A stretch of DNA of 64,000 bases from the NCBI GenBank assembly GCA_963813555.1, contig CAWEZX010000004.1, forward strand, positions 248,001 to 312,000, given 5' to 3'. The stretch comes from Roseiarcus sp963813555 (lineage in GTDB: Bacteria; Pseudomonadota; Alphaproteobacteria; Rhizobiales; Beijerinckiaceae). Numbering within the stretch: position 1 is the stretch's first letter; every line of letters starts with the position of its first letter. A program made the translations under genes and the position numbers. Of the stretch, positions 27,408 to 36,240 are shown in pieces. The notes beneath the pieces are model-generated. The model was given only the letters and a program-made list of their open reading frames with translations, did no database searches and had not been told where the DNA came from.

Positions 27408-28676
27408 CTATCGGGTCATGGACAAAGCGCGGGTGAAGAAATCCCGTCCGCCAAAGTTGCCAGACTTGAGCGCTATCTGCAGATCGCCGCCCTTCCGCCC
27501 GACCGTGCGCATCAGCGGCACGCCGGGGGCGATCTCCGGTCCCAGCCGGAACGCTGAAACGCCTAGCCGATCGACCGCAGCGCCCGACGTCTCGCCTCCC
27601 GCGATGACGAGCCGACGCACGCCGGAGGCCACGAGTTGGGAGGCGATCTCGGCGAGCGCATCTTCGATCGCATGACCTGATTTCTCCCGGCCGTAGCGCG
27701 CCTGTAGAGCGGCGACCTGTTCCGGCTCCTTGCTCGACGCGATCACGATCGGTCCCGACCATATGCGCTCTTTAACCCAGTTCAGCGTCCGGTCGATCTC
27801 ACCGCCATCCTCGATCAGCGCTTCCGGCGACAGGCGCAGCACCGGAATGTCCTTCTCAACCGCGACGATCTGCTCAAGCGTCGCCCGCGAACAGGACCCC
27901 GCCAGAATTGCAGCGGTCCCGCCGACCGCCTCGAGCGTTGCCGCCTTGGACTTCCCGCTGCGGCCGCGGGCTAGAGCGCGAGCAAGTCCAAGTCCGAGGC
28001 CCGAGGCGCCGACAGAGAAGGCGCCGCGCGCAGCCGCGTCGCCGAGGGCTTCGAGATCACGCTCGAACACGGCGTCGACAATCGCCGCGCCAAATCCCTG
28101 CGCCGTGAGCTCAGCCCGAGCGCGTGAGACGGCCTCGCTTCCCTGCGCCACTGTCATGAGGTCGATCAGGCCAACGGAGGCTTTCGACTGCCGTTGCAAC
28201 ACCCGCACCAGATTGGCGTCGTGCATCGGGTTGAGCGGATGGTCCTTAAGTGGGCTCTCATTCAAAGGCGCCGACCCGACAAACAAATAGCCGAGATAAA
28301 CGGTGCGGCCGGTCTCCGGAAAGGCCGGCGTGACGAGGGCGCAACCGCCGCGCGACTTGGCGCCCAAAGCATCCGCAACGGGTCCGATATTGCCGGCGTC
28401 GGTCGAGTCGAACGTGGAGCAGACCTTGTACATCACATGCCGCGCGCCGCGCGCAGACAGCCAATCATAGGCTGCCGTCGCCACCTCGACCGCTTGCTTG
28501 GCCTCGATCGAGCGGATCTTCAGCGCCACGACGATGGCTTCCGCGTCATCGACTTCCAGGCCGGCTCCGGGCACGCCGATGGTTTGAATGGTGGAGAGGC
28601 CGTTGCGATGAAGTGTGTTCGCAAGATCGGAGGCGCCGGTATAGTCGTCGGCGACGGCGCCCAACAACAGCGGCAT
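27408..28676 (-). CDS. otnK: 3-oxo-tetronate kinase (DUF1537 four-carbon acid sugar kinase)
   Basis: 422 residues from the ATG at 28676. The N-terminal domain begins MPLLLGAVADDYTGASDLAN, the diagnostic DDxTGA motif of the DUF1537 kinases, and has YKVCSTFDSTDAGNIGPV. The C-terminal nucleotide-binding domain carries RRLVIAGGETSGAAVDRLG and VGRKGGDLQIALKSGNFGG. The enzyme phosphorylates 3-oxo-tetronate at C4 with ATP. Its start lies one base beyond the otnI stop. Position between otnI and otnC supports the specificity. Confidence 0.94.
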   Translation of the reverse strand: MPLLLGAVADDYTGASDLANTLHRNGLSTIQTIGVPGAGLEVDDAEAIVVALKIRSIEAKQAVEVATAAYDWLSARGARHVMYKVCSTFDSTDAGNIGPVADALGAKSRGGCALVTPAFPETGRTVYLGYLFVGSAPLNESPLKDHPLNPMHDANLVRVLQRQSKASVGLIDLMTVAQGSEAVSRARAELTAQGFGAAIVDAVFERDLEALGDAAARGAFSVGASGLGLGLARALARGRSGKSKAATLEAVGGTAAILAGSCSRATLEQIVAVEKDIPVLRLSPEALIEDGGEIDRTLNWVKERIWSGPIVIASSKEPEQVAALQARYGREKSGHAIEDALAEIASQLVASGVRRLVIAGGETSGAAVDRLGVSAFRLGPEIAPGVPLMRTVGRKGGDLQIALKSGNFGGRDFFTRALSMTR

Positions 28677-28677
28677 T

Positions 28678-29454
28678 TCAAACTCTCCTGTAGGGCTTAT
28701 GCCAGGCGAGCCCCTCGAGAGTGCCGGCGCGCGGGTTATATTCGCACCCGATGGTGCCGTCGTAGCCAAGCCGGTCGAACTCGGCGAACAGGTAGGGATA
28801 GTTGAGCTCCTCGCCATCCGGCTCATGTCGCGACGGGACGGAGGCGACCTGGAGATGGCCGACCGTCCGCTGCAGGGCGCGGAAAGCCATCGTCACGTCC
28901 CCATGCATAATTTGCCGGTGGTAAACGTCGAATTGCAGCTTCAGGTTGGGCAGGCCAAGGCTGTTGATAAGCTCGCTCGCGTAAGCGAAATCGTTGAGAA
29001 AATAGTCGGGCATGTTCCGTGTGTTGATCGGCTCGAGAAGGAGGTCGACGCCACGCTCGGCAAGGATCGGCGCGGTATAGGAGATAGCGCGGCGATAACT
29101 CGCCTGAGCCTCCACGTCCGAACGTGAGGCGTTGCCGGCCATAATGTGAACGCGCTTGACCTTGGTCGCCGCCACATAGTCGAGCGCGCGCTTGAGCTCG
29201 GACTTGAATTCCTCGAACCGTCCTGGCAGCGCCGCGAGCCCGCGTTCGCCCTCCTCCCAGCGGCCAGGCGGAAGGTTGAACAAAGCCTGCGTCAGACGAT
29301 TGCGCTCAAGCCGCTCGGCGATCGCCTCCGGGGGATGGTCATAAGGAAACAGATACTCGACCGCGGCAAAGCCCGCTTCAGCGGCCGCGCCGAAACGATC
29401 GAGAAACGCATGCTCGGTAAACATCATCGACAGGTTGGCGGCGAACTTTGGCAC
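28678..29454 (-). CDS. otnI: 2-oxo-tetronate isomerase (hydroxypyruvate isomerase family)
   Basis: 258 residues of the TIM-barrel xylose-isomerase-like superfamily: MPKFAANLSMMFTEHAFLDR start, LLLEPINTRNMPDYFLND in the centre with a metal-binding glutamate, LQFDVYHRQIMHGD, and GCEYNPRAGTLEGLAW near the end. Starts with GTG after a GAGGG ribosome site. In the D-erythronate pathway it converts 2-oxo-tetronate to 3-oxo-tetronate. Hydroxypyruvate isomerase is the main alternative, but the operon argues for OtnI. Confidence 0.92.
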   Translation of the reverse strand: MPKFAANLSMMFTEHAFLDRFGAAAEAGFAAVEYLFPYDHPPEAIAERLERNRLTQALFNLPPGRWEEGERGLAALPGRFEEFKSELKRALDYVAATKVKRVHIMAGNASRSDVEAQASYRRAISYTAPILAERGVDLLLEPINTRNMPDYFLNDFAYASELINSLGLPNLKLQFDVYHRQIMHGDVTMAFRALQRTVGHLQVASVPSRHEPDGEELNYPYLFAEFDRLGYDGTIGCEYNPRAGTLEGLAWHKPYRRV

Positions 29455-29463
29455 TGGATTCCC

Positions 29464-30450
29464 TCACGCAATGCGCCCGCCGAGTTCGTCCTCGACATGG
29501 GCCCGAATGATCTCGTCAAACGAAGACTCGGCGCGGAAGCCAAGATCGACGGCCCGCCGGGCGTCGAAGTCGCGCGGCCAGCCGGCGACAATCGACTCGA
29601 TCTGCGGATCGCGCTCGCGGCGGATGAGAGCCGCGGCCTTCGCTCCGGCGATGCGCGTCAGGGCGGCGATCTGCTCCGCCACCGTCGCCGAGAGACCCGG
29701 CATGGTAAGGCTTCGCCGCCAACCGAGCGCTGAGAGATCCATCGTCGCGGCGCGATGAAGAAACCCGACCGCCGCGCGCGGGCTGGCGTGCCAGTGCCGC
29801 ACGTCTTCCGAAACTGGCAGCACGGCTTCCTGACCTGCGAGCGGTTCGCGCAGGATGTTCGAAAAGAAGCCGGAAGCCGCCTTGTTCGGCTTGCCCGGCC
29901 GGATGCAAATCGTCGGCAGTCGAATGCCTATGCCGTCAAAGAAGCCCTTGCGCGAGTAGTCGGCGAGCAGGAGCTCGCCAATCTCCTTCTGCGTCCCGTA
30001 GCTCGTCAGTGGGGTATTGAAGAACTCGTCGCCGATCTTGGGTGGAAAGGGAGCGCCGAATACGGCGATCGAAGACGAGAAGACCAAACGCGGCTTGTAG
30101 CCGTCGCGGACGTGCGCCGCCCGCACCGCGTCGAATAGCTGGCGCGTGGCGTCAAGGTTGATGCGATAGCCCTTGTCGAAGTCGGCTTCCGCCTCGCCGG
30201 AAACGATCGCCGCAAGGTGAAAAATGAGGTCGGGCCGGCCCGCGATCATCGCGTCGCCCTCGCCGGCGGCGGAGATGTCGGCGCCGCGCGCACTGACCTT
30301 GCCATGGAATCCGGCCGGGGCTTCAGGAGCGACGACGTCAACAAGCGTCAGCGCCTTGATCCCCCGCCCTCCGAGTTCGCCCGCCTTGACGAGGCTATCG
30401 GTGAGCTTGCGGCCGACCATGCCCGCCGCGCCAGTGATCAGAACGTGCAT
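29464..30450 (-). CDS. denD: D-erythronate dehydrogenase (extended SDR family)
   Basis: 328 residues. The NAD-binding motif is VLITGAAGMVGRKL at the N-terminus, followed by LIFHLAAIVSGEAE. The catalytic serine is in LVFSSSIAVFGAP, and the Y-x3-K pair is in SYGTQKEIGELLLADYSRKG. RLPTICIRPGKPNKAASGFF is characteristic of the DenD-type SDRs. It would oxidise D-erythronate to 2-oxo-D-erythronate with NAD. First of four catabolic genes that follow the importer genes without a break. Confidence 0.92.
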   Translation of the reverse strand: MHVLITGAAGMVGRKLTDSLVKAGELGGRGIKALTLVDVVAPEAPAGFHGKVSARGADISAAGEGDAMIAGRPDLIFHLAAIVSGEAEADFDKGYRINLDATRQLFDAVRAAHVRDGYKPRLVFSSSIAVFGAPFPPKIGDEFFNTPLTSYGTQKEIGELLLADYSRKGFFDGIGIRLPTICIRPGKPNKAASGFFSNILREPLAGQEAVLPVSEDVRHWHASPRAAVGFLHRAATMDLSALGWRRSLTMPGLSATVAEQIAALTRIAGAKAAALIRRERDPQIESIVAGWPRDFDARRAVDLGFRAESSFDEIIRAHVEDELGGRIA

Positions 30451-30582
30451 AGACTGTTGTCCTTGTTATGACTCGATTGAGATCGACCGCAGCCGGGCCA
30501 CCGGCATGCCCATCGGGTTCGTTTTCGTCGCCCAGAGCGACGAGGCCTAGATCATTTTGTCCTTCCCGTCGTCCAGACGCCG

Positions 30583-31593
30583 CTAACGTCGCGTTCGCGG
30601 GCTCAATAGCCGCTCCGCCAGAACAGCCGCGATGATGATGGCGCCGATCGCGGACCCTTGCCAGAACGGCGAGACGCCGAGCAGGTTAAGGCCATTGCGG
30701 ATCATCACCATGATGAAAACGCCGATCAGCGTGCCGATGATCGTGCCCCGGCCGCCATAGAGGCTCGCGCCGCCAATCACCACTGCGGCGATGGCGTCAA
30801 GTTCGAGCCCGGTGCCGGCGAGGGGATCGATCGACAGGATCTGGGCCGACATAAGCGTCGCAGCAATCGCGGAGAGCGCCCCGGAGACCACGTAAGGCAG
30901 AACACTATAGAAAAGGACGTTGAGGCCCGCTGTGCGCGCCGCTTCGCGATTGGAGCCAACCGCGTAAATCGTGCGCCCGCCCTTGGTGTAGGTAAGGTAG
31001 GCCCAGGCGAGCGCATAAAGCACGAGCAGGGCCAGGACGTTCGTCTGGACGCCGAGCACGGTCGTGTAGACGAGATCGTTGAGCGCCGGCGGGATATCGC
31101 TGATCGACGTCTGGCCCGAGAATATGTAGGCAAGGCTCCTTCCGATCGCCATCACGCCGAGCGTAATGACGAAGGCGGCGAGATCGAAATACGTGATCAG
31201 CAATCCCGAAAAGAGCCCGATACCGGCGCCCGCAAGCATCGCGAGCGCTATGGCGATCGGGATCGAAAAATGATGCAGCGCCAGGCCAAGGATGACCCCG
31301 GTGAGGCCGACCACGGAGCCGACGGAAAGGTCGATGCCGCCGGTCAGGATGACGAAGGTCATGCCGATCGCCACGATGCCCGTCACAACGGATTGGTCGA
31401 GCAGATTGAGCAGATTGTTGGTTTTGAGAAAGTACGGCGAAAGCAGCGACAGCGCCACGGCGATGACGACCGCCAGCGCCAGCATCCTGAGTTCGAGGGG
31501 GGCCGAGCGGAGGCCGAAGCCTCGCCCTTGGGCCCGCTCGGCAGCAGGCTCTGAGGCGATGGCGCCGATCGGCTTCGAGGATTCCTGGGTCAT
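30583..31593 (-). CDS. Ribose-type sugar ABC transporter permease (RbsC family)
   Basis: 336 residues, hydrophobic throughout after a 35-residue cytoplasmic start. It has the family markers IGMTFVILTGGIDLSVGSV in the middle, GRTIYAVGSNREAARTAGLN, and AAVVIGGASLYGGRGTIIGT near the end. It overlaps the ATPase stop as ATGA. With the upstream ATPase and binding protein it forms an importer; downstream denD-otnI-otnK-otnC suggest that D-erythronate or another four-carbon acid sugar is carried. Confidence 0.92.
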   Translation of the reverse strand: MTQESSKPIGAIASEPAAERAQGRGFGLRSAPLELRMLALAVVIAVALSLLSPYFLKTNNLLNLLDQSVVTGIVAIGMTFVILTGGIDLSVGSVVGLTGVILGLALHHFSIPIAIALAMLAGAGIGLFSGLLITYFDLAAFVITLGVMAIGRSLAYIFSGQTSISDIPPALNDLVYTTVLGVQTNVLALLVLYALAWAYLTYTKGGRTIYAVGSNREAARTAGLNVLFYSVLPYVVSGALSAIAATLMSAQILSIDPLAGTGLELDAIAAVVIGGASLYGGRGTIIGTLIGVFIMVMIRNGLNLLGVSPFWQGSAIGAIIIAAVLAERLLSPRTRR

Positions 31594-33473
31594 AATGTCG
31601 CGCGGAATCGTTCTTGAATCGCAGAGCGCATTGCTTCGGCCGCCGGGGCGGGGCTGTCGGGCTGGATAACGACGCCGATCGATCCTAGCTCATGGCCGCG
31701 ATGGCTGTGGACGTCGACCAACAGGCTCTTGAGGCCGCTCGCAGGATCAAGCACGAAATCCGAGGCGCGCGCCCGCAACGCGGCCGAAATCGGCGTCTCC
31801 TCGAATCGCGGCGCCGCGCCCGCCTGCAGCGCCGGATCAGCCTTCGCGTTGGCGGTCACGGCGTTGAGACAGAACACACGCTCGTCATCCAGAATAGCCC
31901 AGAACGCGGCGCCGTCGCACTGATTGGCGAGCTCCTGCAAAAGGCACCGGTAACGCTCCATAGAGGCGCGAGGCGCGGCCAGAAGCGTTAGCTTCTCCTC
32001 GTCGAGATAAGCGCTCGGCACGTCGGCGATCGAAGCGCCATCGCTGATCACGATCACGCGATCGGCAAGCCCGAGCAGTTCCTCGAATTCGGAGGAAACG
32101 ATGAGGATTGCCGCGCCACTCGCTGCAATGTCGCGCAAGATCGCGTAGATCGAGGCGCGCGTGCCGATGTCGACGCCCTTCGTCGGCTCATCGAGGATCA
32201 ACACCTTCGGCTCCAGCAGCAACCATCGCGCGATGATGATCTTCTGCTGCATGCCGCCGGAGAAGTTCAAGAGATTTGGCTCGGACAGCCGATCGAGCGG
32301 CAGCTCGAGATGCGTCATCAGTTCGTCGATCCTTCGCTCCCGTTTGCCATAGCTGAGGCCGAACCCACGATGAGCGCCGAGGTGGCCCAGAAGCAGATTC
32401 TCCCGAACTGAAAGGTCCGGCACGATCGACTGCCGCCGCCGATCCTCGGCCACAAATCCGATGCCGGCTCGGATCGCCTCGGACGGAGAGCGCGGAGCGA
32501 ACGGCCGTCCTTCGTAACGCACTTCGCCTGCCGCACGGGGGCGCAGGCCGAAAAGCGTCTCCACCGTCTCGGAACGTCCGGCGCCAACCAGCCCGCCGAG
32601 GCCCAAGATCTCGCCACGATGCAAGTCGAATGAAATGTCGCGCACCATCGGAGGCGCGCTAAGGCCGCGGACGGACAGCACCGGCTCGCCGCGCTTGTCG
32701 ATGGAAGCGGAGGAGGGCGCATAGATCGACCCGATATCGCGGCCGACCATTAGGCGCACGAGCTCTGTCTGGTTCAGGCTCGACGTGGGCCGCGAGGCCG
32801 CGACCGTACGCCCCTCGCGCATCACCGTAATCTCGTCGGAGATCGCGAACACCTCTTCCAGCCGGTGCGACACGAACACGATCGAGCATTGCGCGTCTTC
32901 GAGCCGCGCGATCACATCAAAGAGACACTCGACTTCGCTCGGGCTCAAGGAGGCCGTCGGCTCATCGAAAATGATGAGATTGGCTTTCAGCGCGAGCGCT
33001 TTTGCAATCTCGACCAACTGACGCTGCGCCGCCGAGAGATCGCGCGCCTCAGCGTCGAGCGAAACAGCGTGCTCCTGACCAAGATCGGCAAGAATCTCGC
33101 TCGCCCGCCGGCGCATTGTCGAACGCGACAGCCGGCCCGGTCGGCCAAGATCGGGAAGGAAAATGTTCTCCAGAACCGAGAGGTCGGGCGCAAGGCTGGT
33201 CTCCTGCATGACCATGGCGATGCCAGCATCGAGCGCCTCGCGCGGGCTCCGGACGTCAAGCGGTTCGGCGCGATAGAGAATTTCGCCCCCGTCGCGACGG
33301 ACATGACCGGAAATGACCCGCGAAAGCGTCGACTTTCCCGCGCCGTTGGCGCCCAAGAGCGCATGGGTGACGCCAGGCCGTAATGTGAGACTTGCGCCGA
33401 CGAGCGCGCGAGTCTGCGCGAAGCTCTTCGAGATCGCGCGCGCCTCCAGAAGTGGGCTGCCTGGGTCGGTCAT
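31590..33473 (-). CDS. Ribose-type sugar ABC ATPase (RbsA family) with C-terminal extension
   Basis: 627 residues from ATG 33473; typical RbsA proteins have about 500. Domain 1: LGANGAGKSTLSRVISG and DLSAAQRQLVEIAKAL. Domain 2: LGGLVGAGRSETVETLFG, NFSGGMQQKIIIARWL and LILDEPTKGVDIGT. After SSEFEELLGLADRVIVI and the usual end near residue 500, about 123 more residues follow (from MERYRCLLQELANQ). They contain WAILDDERVFCLNAVTANA and LGSIGVVIQPDSPAP, resembling a small GAF/PAS-like sensor domain in layout. It overlaps the permease by four bases. GTG 33524 is an alternative start. Confidence 0.9.
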   Translation of the reverse strand: MTDPGSPLLEARAISKSFAQTRALVGASLTLRPGVTHALLGANGAGKSTLSRVISGHVRRDGGEILYRAEPLDVRSPREALDAGIAMVMQETSLAPDLSVLENIFLPDLGRPGRLSRSTMRRRASEILADLGQEHAVSLDAEARDLSAAQRQLVEIAKALALKANLIIFDEPTASLSPSEVECLFDVIARLEDAQCSIVFVSHRLEEVFAISDEITVMREGRTVAASRPTSSLNQTELVRLMVGRDIGSIYAPSSASIDKRGEPVLSVRGLSAPPMVRDISFDLHRGEILGLGGLVGAGRSETVETLFGLRPRAAGEVRYEGRPFAPRSPSEAIRAGIGFVAEDRRRQSIVPDLSVRENLLLGHLGAHRGFGLSYGKRERRIDELMTHLELPLDRLSEPNLLNFSGGMQQKIIIARWLLLEPKVLILDEPTKGVDIGTRASIYAILRDIAASGAAILIVSSEFEELLGLADRVIVISDGASIADVPSAYLDEEKLTLLAAPRASMERYRCLLQELANQCDGAAFWAILDDERVFCLNAVTANAKADPALQAGAAPRFEETPISAALRARASDFVLDPASGLKSLLVDVHSHRGHELGSIGVVIQPDSPAPAAEAMRSAIQERFRATL

Positions 33474-33520
33474 CGCTTGGCTCGGAACGGAGGCCAGCGC
33501 TGACGCGCTGGCCCGCCTTG

Positions 33521-34504
33521 TCACTTAAGTTCGTTGGCGAACACGGTCTCTTTGATGGTCGGCAGGATCTGATCGATGTTCTTGCTGGTGGCGACGACAA
33601 TCGGAACGAGGATCTGCTTCTCCGGCTTCTCGCCCTTCAGCGCCGCGACCAGAGCTCCGCCCGATTTGACCCCCATGAGATAGGGTTGCTGCATGCCGGA
33701 GGCCACGATCTCGCCCTTCTTCAGGAGATCGACGAACTCCGGGATGCCGTCGAAGGCGGCGACGAGAAGCGTGCCGTCGCGATGCGCCGCCTTGATGGCG
33801 CGAAGCGCGCCAAGAGTCGGCTGGTCGGTCTGGATGAACATGCCGCGCATGTTCGGATTGGCGGTCAGCATGTCCTGGGTGAACTTGAACGTCTCGTCGG
33901 CGGTGTAGGACTGCATTTGCTGCAGGCCGGCCTCTTTGGTGATCCCCGCCTTCTTCATAGCGTCCCGGAAGCCAGCGGTGCGCGCCTGGCCGTTCTTGCG
34001 GGCTTGCGAAATGGTGATGAGGCCAATGGAGCCATCGGTCCAGCCCTTCTCCTTCAACGCGGCGGCCAGCGCTTCGCCGACGCCGAAGGCGCCCTGGTAG
34101 TTGTCCGAGATGATGAACGAGACATACTCGCCGCTGTTGGTGCCGATGTCCGCGACGACGACCGGAATTTTTGCGCGCGCGGCAAGCGCAAGGACGCTCG
34201 GCGCCGTTGAGCTGTCAGTGGGCGAAATCGCGATCCCGGCGACGCCCCGTGCGATCGCGTCCTGCGCATTCTTGAGCTGGGTTTCGGCGCTATTGTGCGA
34301 ATCGAGCGCCGTATAGGAATAGCCGGCCTTCTTCGCTTCCGCCTGAATTCCCTTGGAGAGGTAACGCCAGAATGGCAGGTCGAGTCCTGGCGTCAGGTAG
34401 ACGATCTCCTTCGTATTGGCGGCACGCGCGGGCGCGGCAAATCCAATTGTCGCAGCGGCTAACGCCGACACAACGGATAGGAGACCTCGGCGACTGAGTT
34501 TCAT
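33521..34504 (-). CDS. Ribose-type sugar ABC substrate-binding protein
   Basis: 327 residues from ATG 34504, which follows a GGAGGAAG ribosome site. Signal peptide: MKLSRRGLLSVVSALAAATI, cleaved after ARA. The mature protein is a periplasmic-binding-protein-1 fold: ISPTDSSTAPSVLALAARAK, VVVADIGTNSGEY and LVAAFDGIPEFVDLLKKGE. It would deliver the substrate to the permease/ATPase pair encoded directly downstream. Adjacent acid-sugar genes point to erythronate or a related four-carbon acid. Confidence 0.92.
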   Translation of the reverse strand: MKLSRRGLLSVVSALAAATIGFAAPARAANTKEIVYLTPGLDLPFWRYLSKGIQAEAKKAGYSYTALDSHNSAETQLKNAQDAIARGVAGIAISPTDSSTAPSVLALAARAKIPVVVADIGTNSGEYVSFIISDNYQGAFGVGEALAAALKEKGWTDGSIGLITISQARKNGQARTAGFRDAMKKAGITKEAGLQQMQSYTADETFKFTQDMLTANPNMRGMFIQTDQPTLGALRAIKAAHRDGTLLVAAFDGIPEFVDLLKKGEIVASGMQQPYLMGVKSGGALVAALKGEKPEKQILVPIVVATSKNIDQILPTIKETVFANELK

Positions 34505-34574
34505 TTGCTTCCTCCCAAGTGCCGGATTATCCGGCGTGAACGATTGCGGCTCTGCTCCTGCGGCGCTGTTGAAT

Positions 34575-35336
34575 TCAAGCCGTCTTCTTCGGCTTCGGTT
34601 TGTCCGCAAGGATGTCGACGGTCGTTGCGTAGATCCGGTCGATATGCTGGCCGAAGGCGTCGGTCGCCGCCTGCGGATTGTGGGCTCTCAGGGCCTCGAA
34701 GATCGCGACATGATCGAGATAGCTCTTTTCGATCGCGCCGGGCTGAGAGACGGCGATCCTGCGGTGGTCAAGCATGAACGTATAGAGATCGGTGACGAAG
34801 TCCGCGAGCAATGGATTTCCGCAGCTGCGATAGATCATCAGGTGAAACTCGCGGTCGCAGATCAGGAAGTGCACCGGGTCGCGCATCGTCTGCTTCTGGA
34901 TCGCCAGCGACTGTTCGAGACGGGCAAGCGTCGAATCGTCGATGCGCACGGCCGCCTCGGCGGCGACAGCGCGCTCGATCAGCAGCCGCGACTTATGCAC
35001 GGAATCGAGTTCATAGGCGTCGATCGCGCTCGGGCTGGCGACTCCGATCTTCAGCGTGTCGATCTTCCGGCTGACGACGCGCGTGCGTGAGCCCTGGCTC
35101 ACCGCCACGACGCCGAGCGCCGCAAGCGTTTGGATCGCCCCGCGAACAGTCTCACGGCTGACCGCGAGCAGCGCAGCGAGTTCTCGCTCGCTCGGCAATT
35201 CATCGCCGATCTGAAGGATGCCCGAGGCGATGAGCGACGCAAGCTTGTCGCTTATCCGTTCGCGCACCGTGCGGCGGCCGATCTCCGCCCTCAGGTGCGG
35301 GGTTCGCACGAAAATGCTCGTCGGCGCCGACCGCAA
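34575..35336 (-). CDS. GntR-family (FadR/FCD type) transcriptional regulator
   Basis: 253 residues from TTG 35336, chosen because GGAGG lies seven bases before it and because a strong palindrome lies just upstream; the frame itself is open to 35456. The N-terminal winged helix has LPSERELAALLAVSRETVRG. The C-terminal FCD domain has the metal-site residues in CDREFHLMIYRSCGNP, DHVAIFEALRAHNP and QHIDRI. It is divergent from nothing and heads the importer-denD-otn genes, so it is the likely local repressor responding to the acid sugar. Confidence 0.85.
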   Translation of the reverse strand: MRSAPTSIFVRTPHLRAEIGRRTVRERISDKLASLIASGILQIGDELPSERELAALLAVSRETVRGAIQTLAALGVVAVSQGSRTRVVSRKIDTLKIGVASPSAIDAYELDSVHKSRLLIERAVAAEAAVRIDDSTLARLEQSLAIQKQTMRDPVHFLICDREFHLMIYRSCGNPLLADFVTDLYTFMLDHRRIAVSQPGAIEKSYLDHVAIFEALRAHNPQAATDAFGQHIDRIYATTVDILADKPKPKKTA

Positions 35337-35365
35337 ACCCGTGCCTCCGCTCGTCCAAACTGCAC

Positions 35366-35390
35366 CGCTGGTCTGGCAACCAGACCAGCG
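35366..35390. promoter_or_regulatory. Palindromic operator upstream of the GntR gene
   Basis: CGCTGGTCTGG, CAA, CCAGACCAGCG: perfect 11-base arms with a three-base centre, 30 bases ahead of the regulator start. The core TGGTC...GACCA resembles FadR/FCD-type GntR operators. It suggests autoregulation of the acid-sugar operon. Confidence 0.7.
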
Positions 35391-35475
35391 TGCCGCTTTG
35401 CTGTCAAGCCTTGAGTTGGCGCAAGCAGCGGGCGGCGTCGCGCTTCGGGCGCGCAAGCATTGAGCCGCAACCTTC

Positions 35476-36240
35476 TTAAGAACTCAGACCCGCGTCGGCG
35501 GCGGTTTCCGGAACGCCGGAGACAATAAGCTCCAGCACTTCTTTTTCCGTCGTGTCGGTAATCGCCCGCTCGCCGACATTGCGCCCGCGCTTCAGCACCA
35601 TCACCCGATCACCGACCTCGAATATGTCGTTCAGGCGATGCGAGATAATGATCTGCGATACGCGATGCCGCTTCAGCTCGAGCATCGTTTCCAAGAGACG
35701 GTTGGTCGCCGTCACAGACAGATTGGCGGTTGGTTCGTCGAAGATCACCACTTTGGGTTCAAAGGAAATGGCGCGCGCAATCGCCACCGACTGCTGACGC
35801 CCGCCTGAAAGGCTTTCGACCTTCTGATAGACCGAGTTCACGTCGACCTTCAGCCGGTCAAGGATTGTTCGCGCGTCGCGATGCATGCGCGGGCGGTCGA
35901 CGAAGATCCCGAAGCGGCGCGGCCATCGTCCAAGGAAGACGTTTTGGCTGACGTCGAGGTTCCCGCAGAGCGCGAAGTCCTGATAGATCATCTCGATGCC
36001 GAGATTGCGACTCTCGTGCGGACTTTTGAAATGCACGGGCTCGCCATCGACCAGCACATCGCCCAAATCTCGTTGATAGGCTCCGGTCATAATTTTCATC
36101 AAGGTCGATTTGCCCGCCGAATTGTCGCCGACGAGGCCAAGGACTTCTCCCGGCATCAAGGTCAGATGGACATCGATCAGCGCTCTCACCGGGCCGAAGC
36201 TCTTGTCGATCGACCGCATCTCGACCATCGGACGGCTCAT
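35476..36240 (-). CDS. Sugar ABC transporter ATP-binding protein, single domain
   Basis: 254 residues with one ABC domain: Walker A GDNSAGKSTLMKIMTG, signature SLSGGRQQSVAIARAIS and Walker B VVIFDEPTANLS. It resembles the N-terminal half of RbsA/XylG proteins, as in the FrcA type of fructose importers. ATG 36240 overlaps the stop of the fused permease gene as ATGA. Two copies would be needed per transporter, matching a permease chain that is itself a fusion of two. Confidence 0.92.
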   Translation of the reverse strand: MSRPMVEMRSIDKSFGPVRALIDVHLTLMPGEVLGLVGDNSAGKSTLMKIMTGAYQRDLGDVLVDGEPVHFKSPHESRNLGIEMIYQDFALCGNLDVSQNVFLGRWPRRFGIFVDRPRMHRDARTILDRLKVDVNSVYQKVESLSGGRQQSVAIARAISFEPKVVIFDEPTANLSVTATNRLLETMLELKRHRVSQIIISHRLNDIFEVGDRVMVLKRGRNVGERAITDTTEKEVLELIVSGVPETAADAGLSS

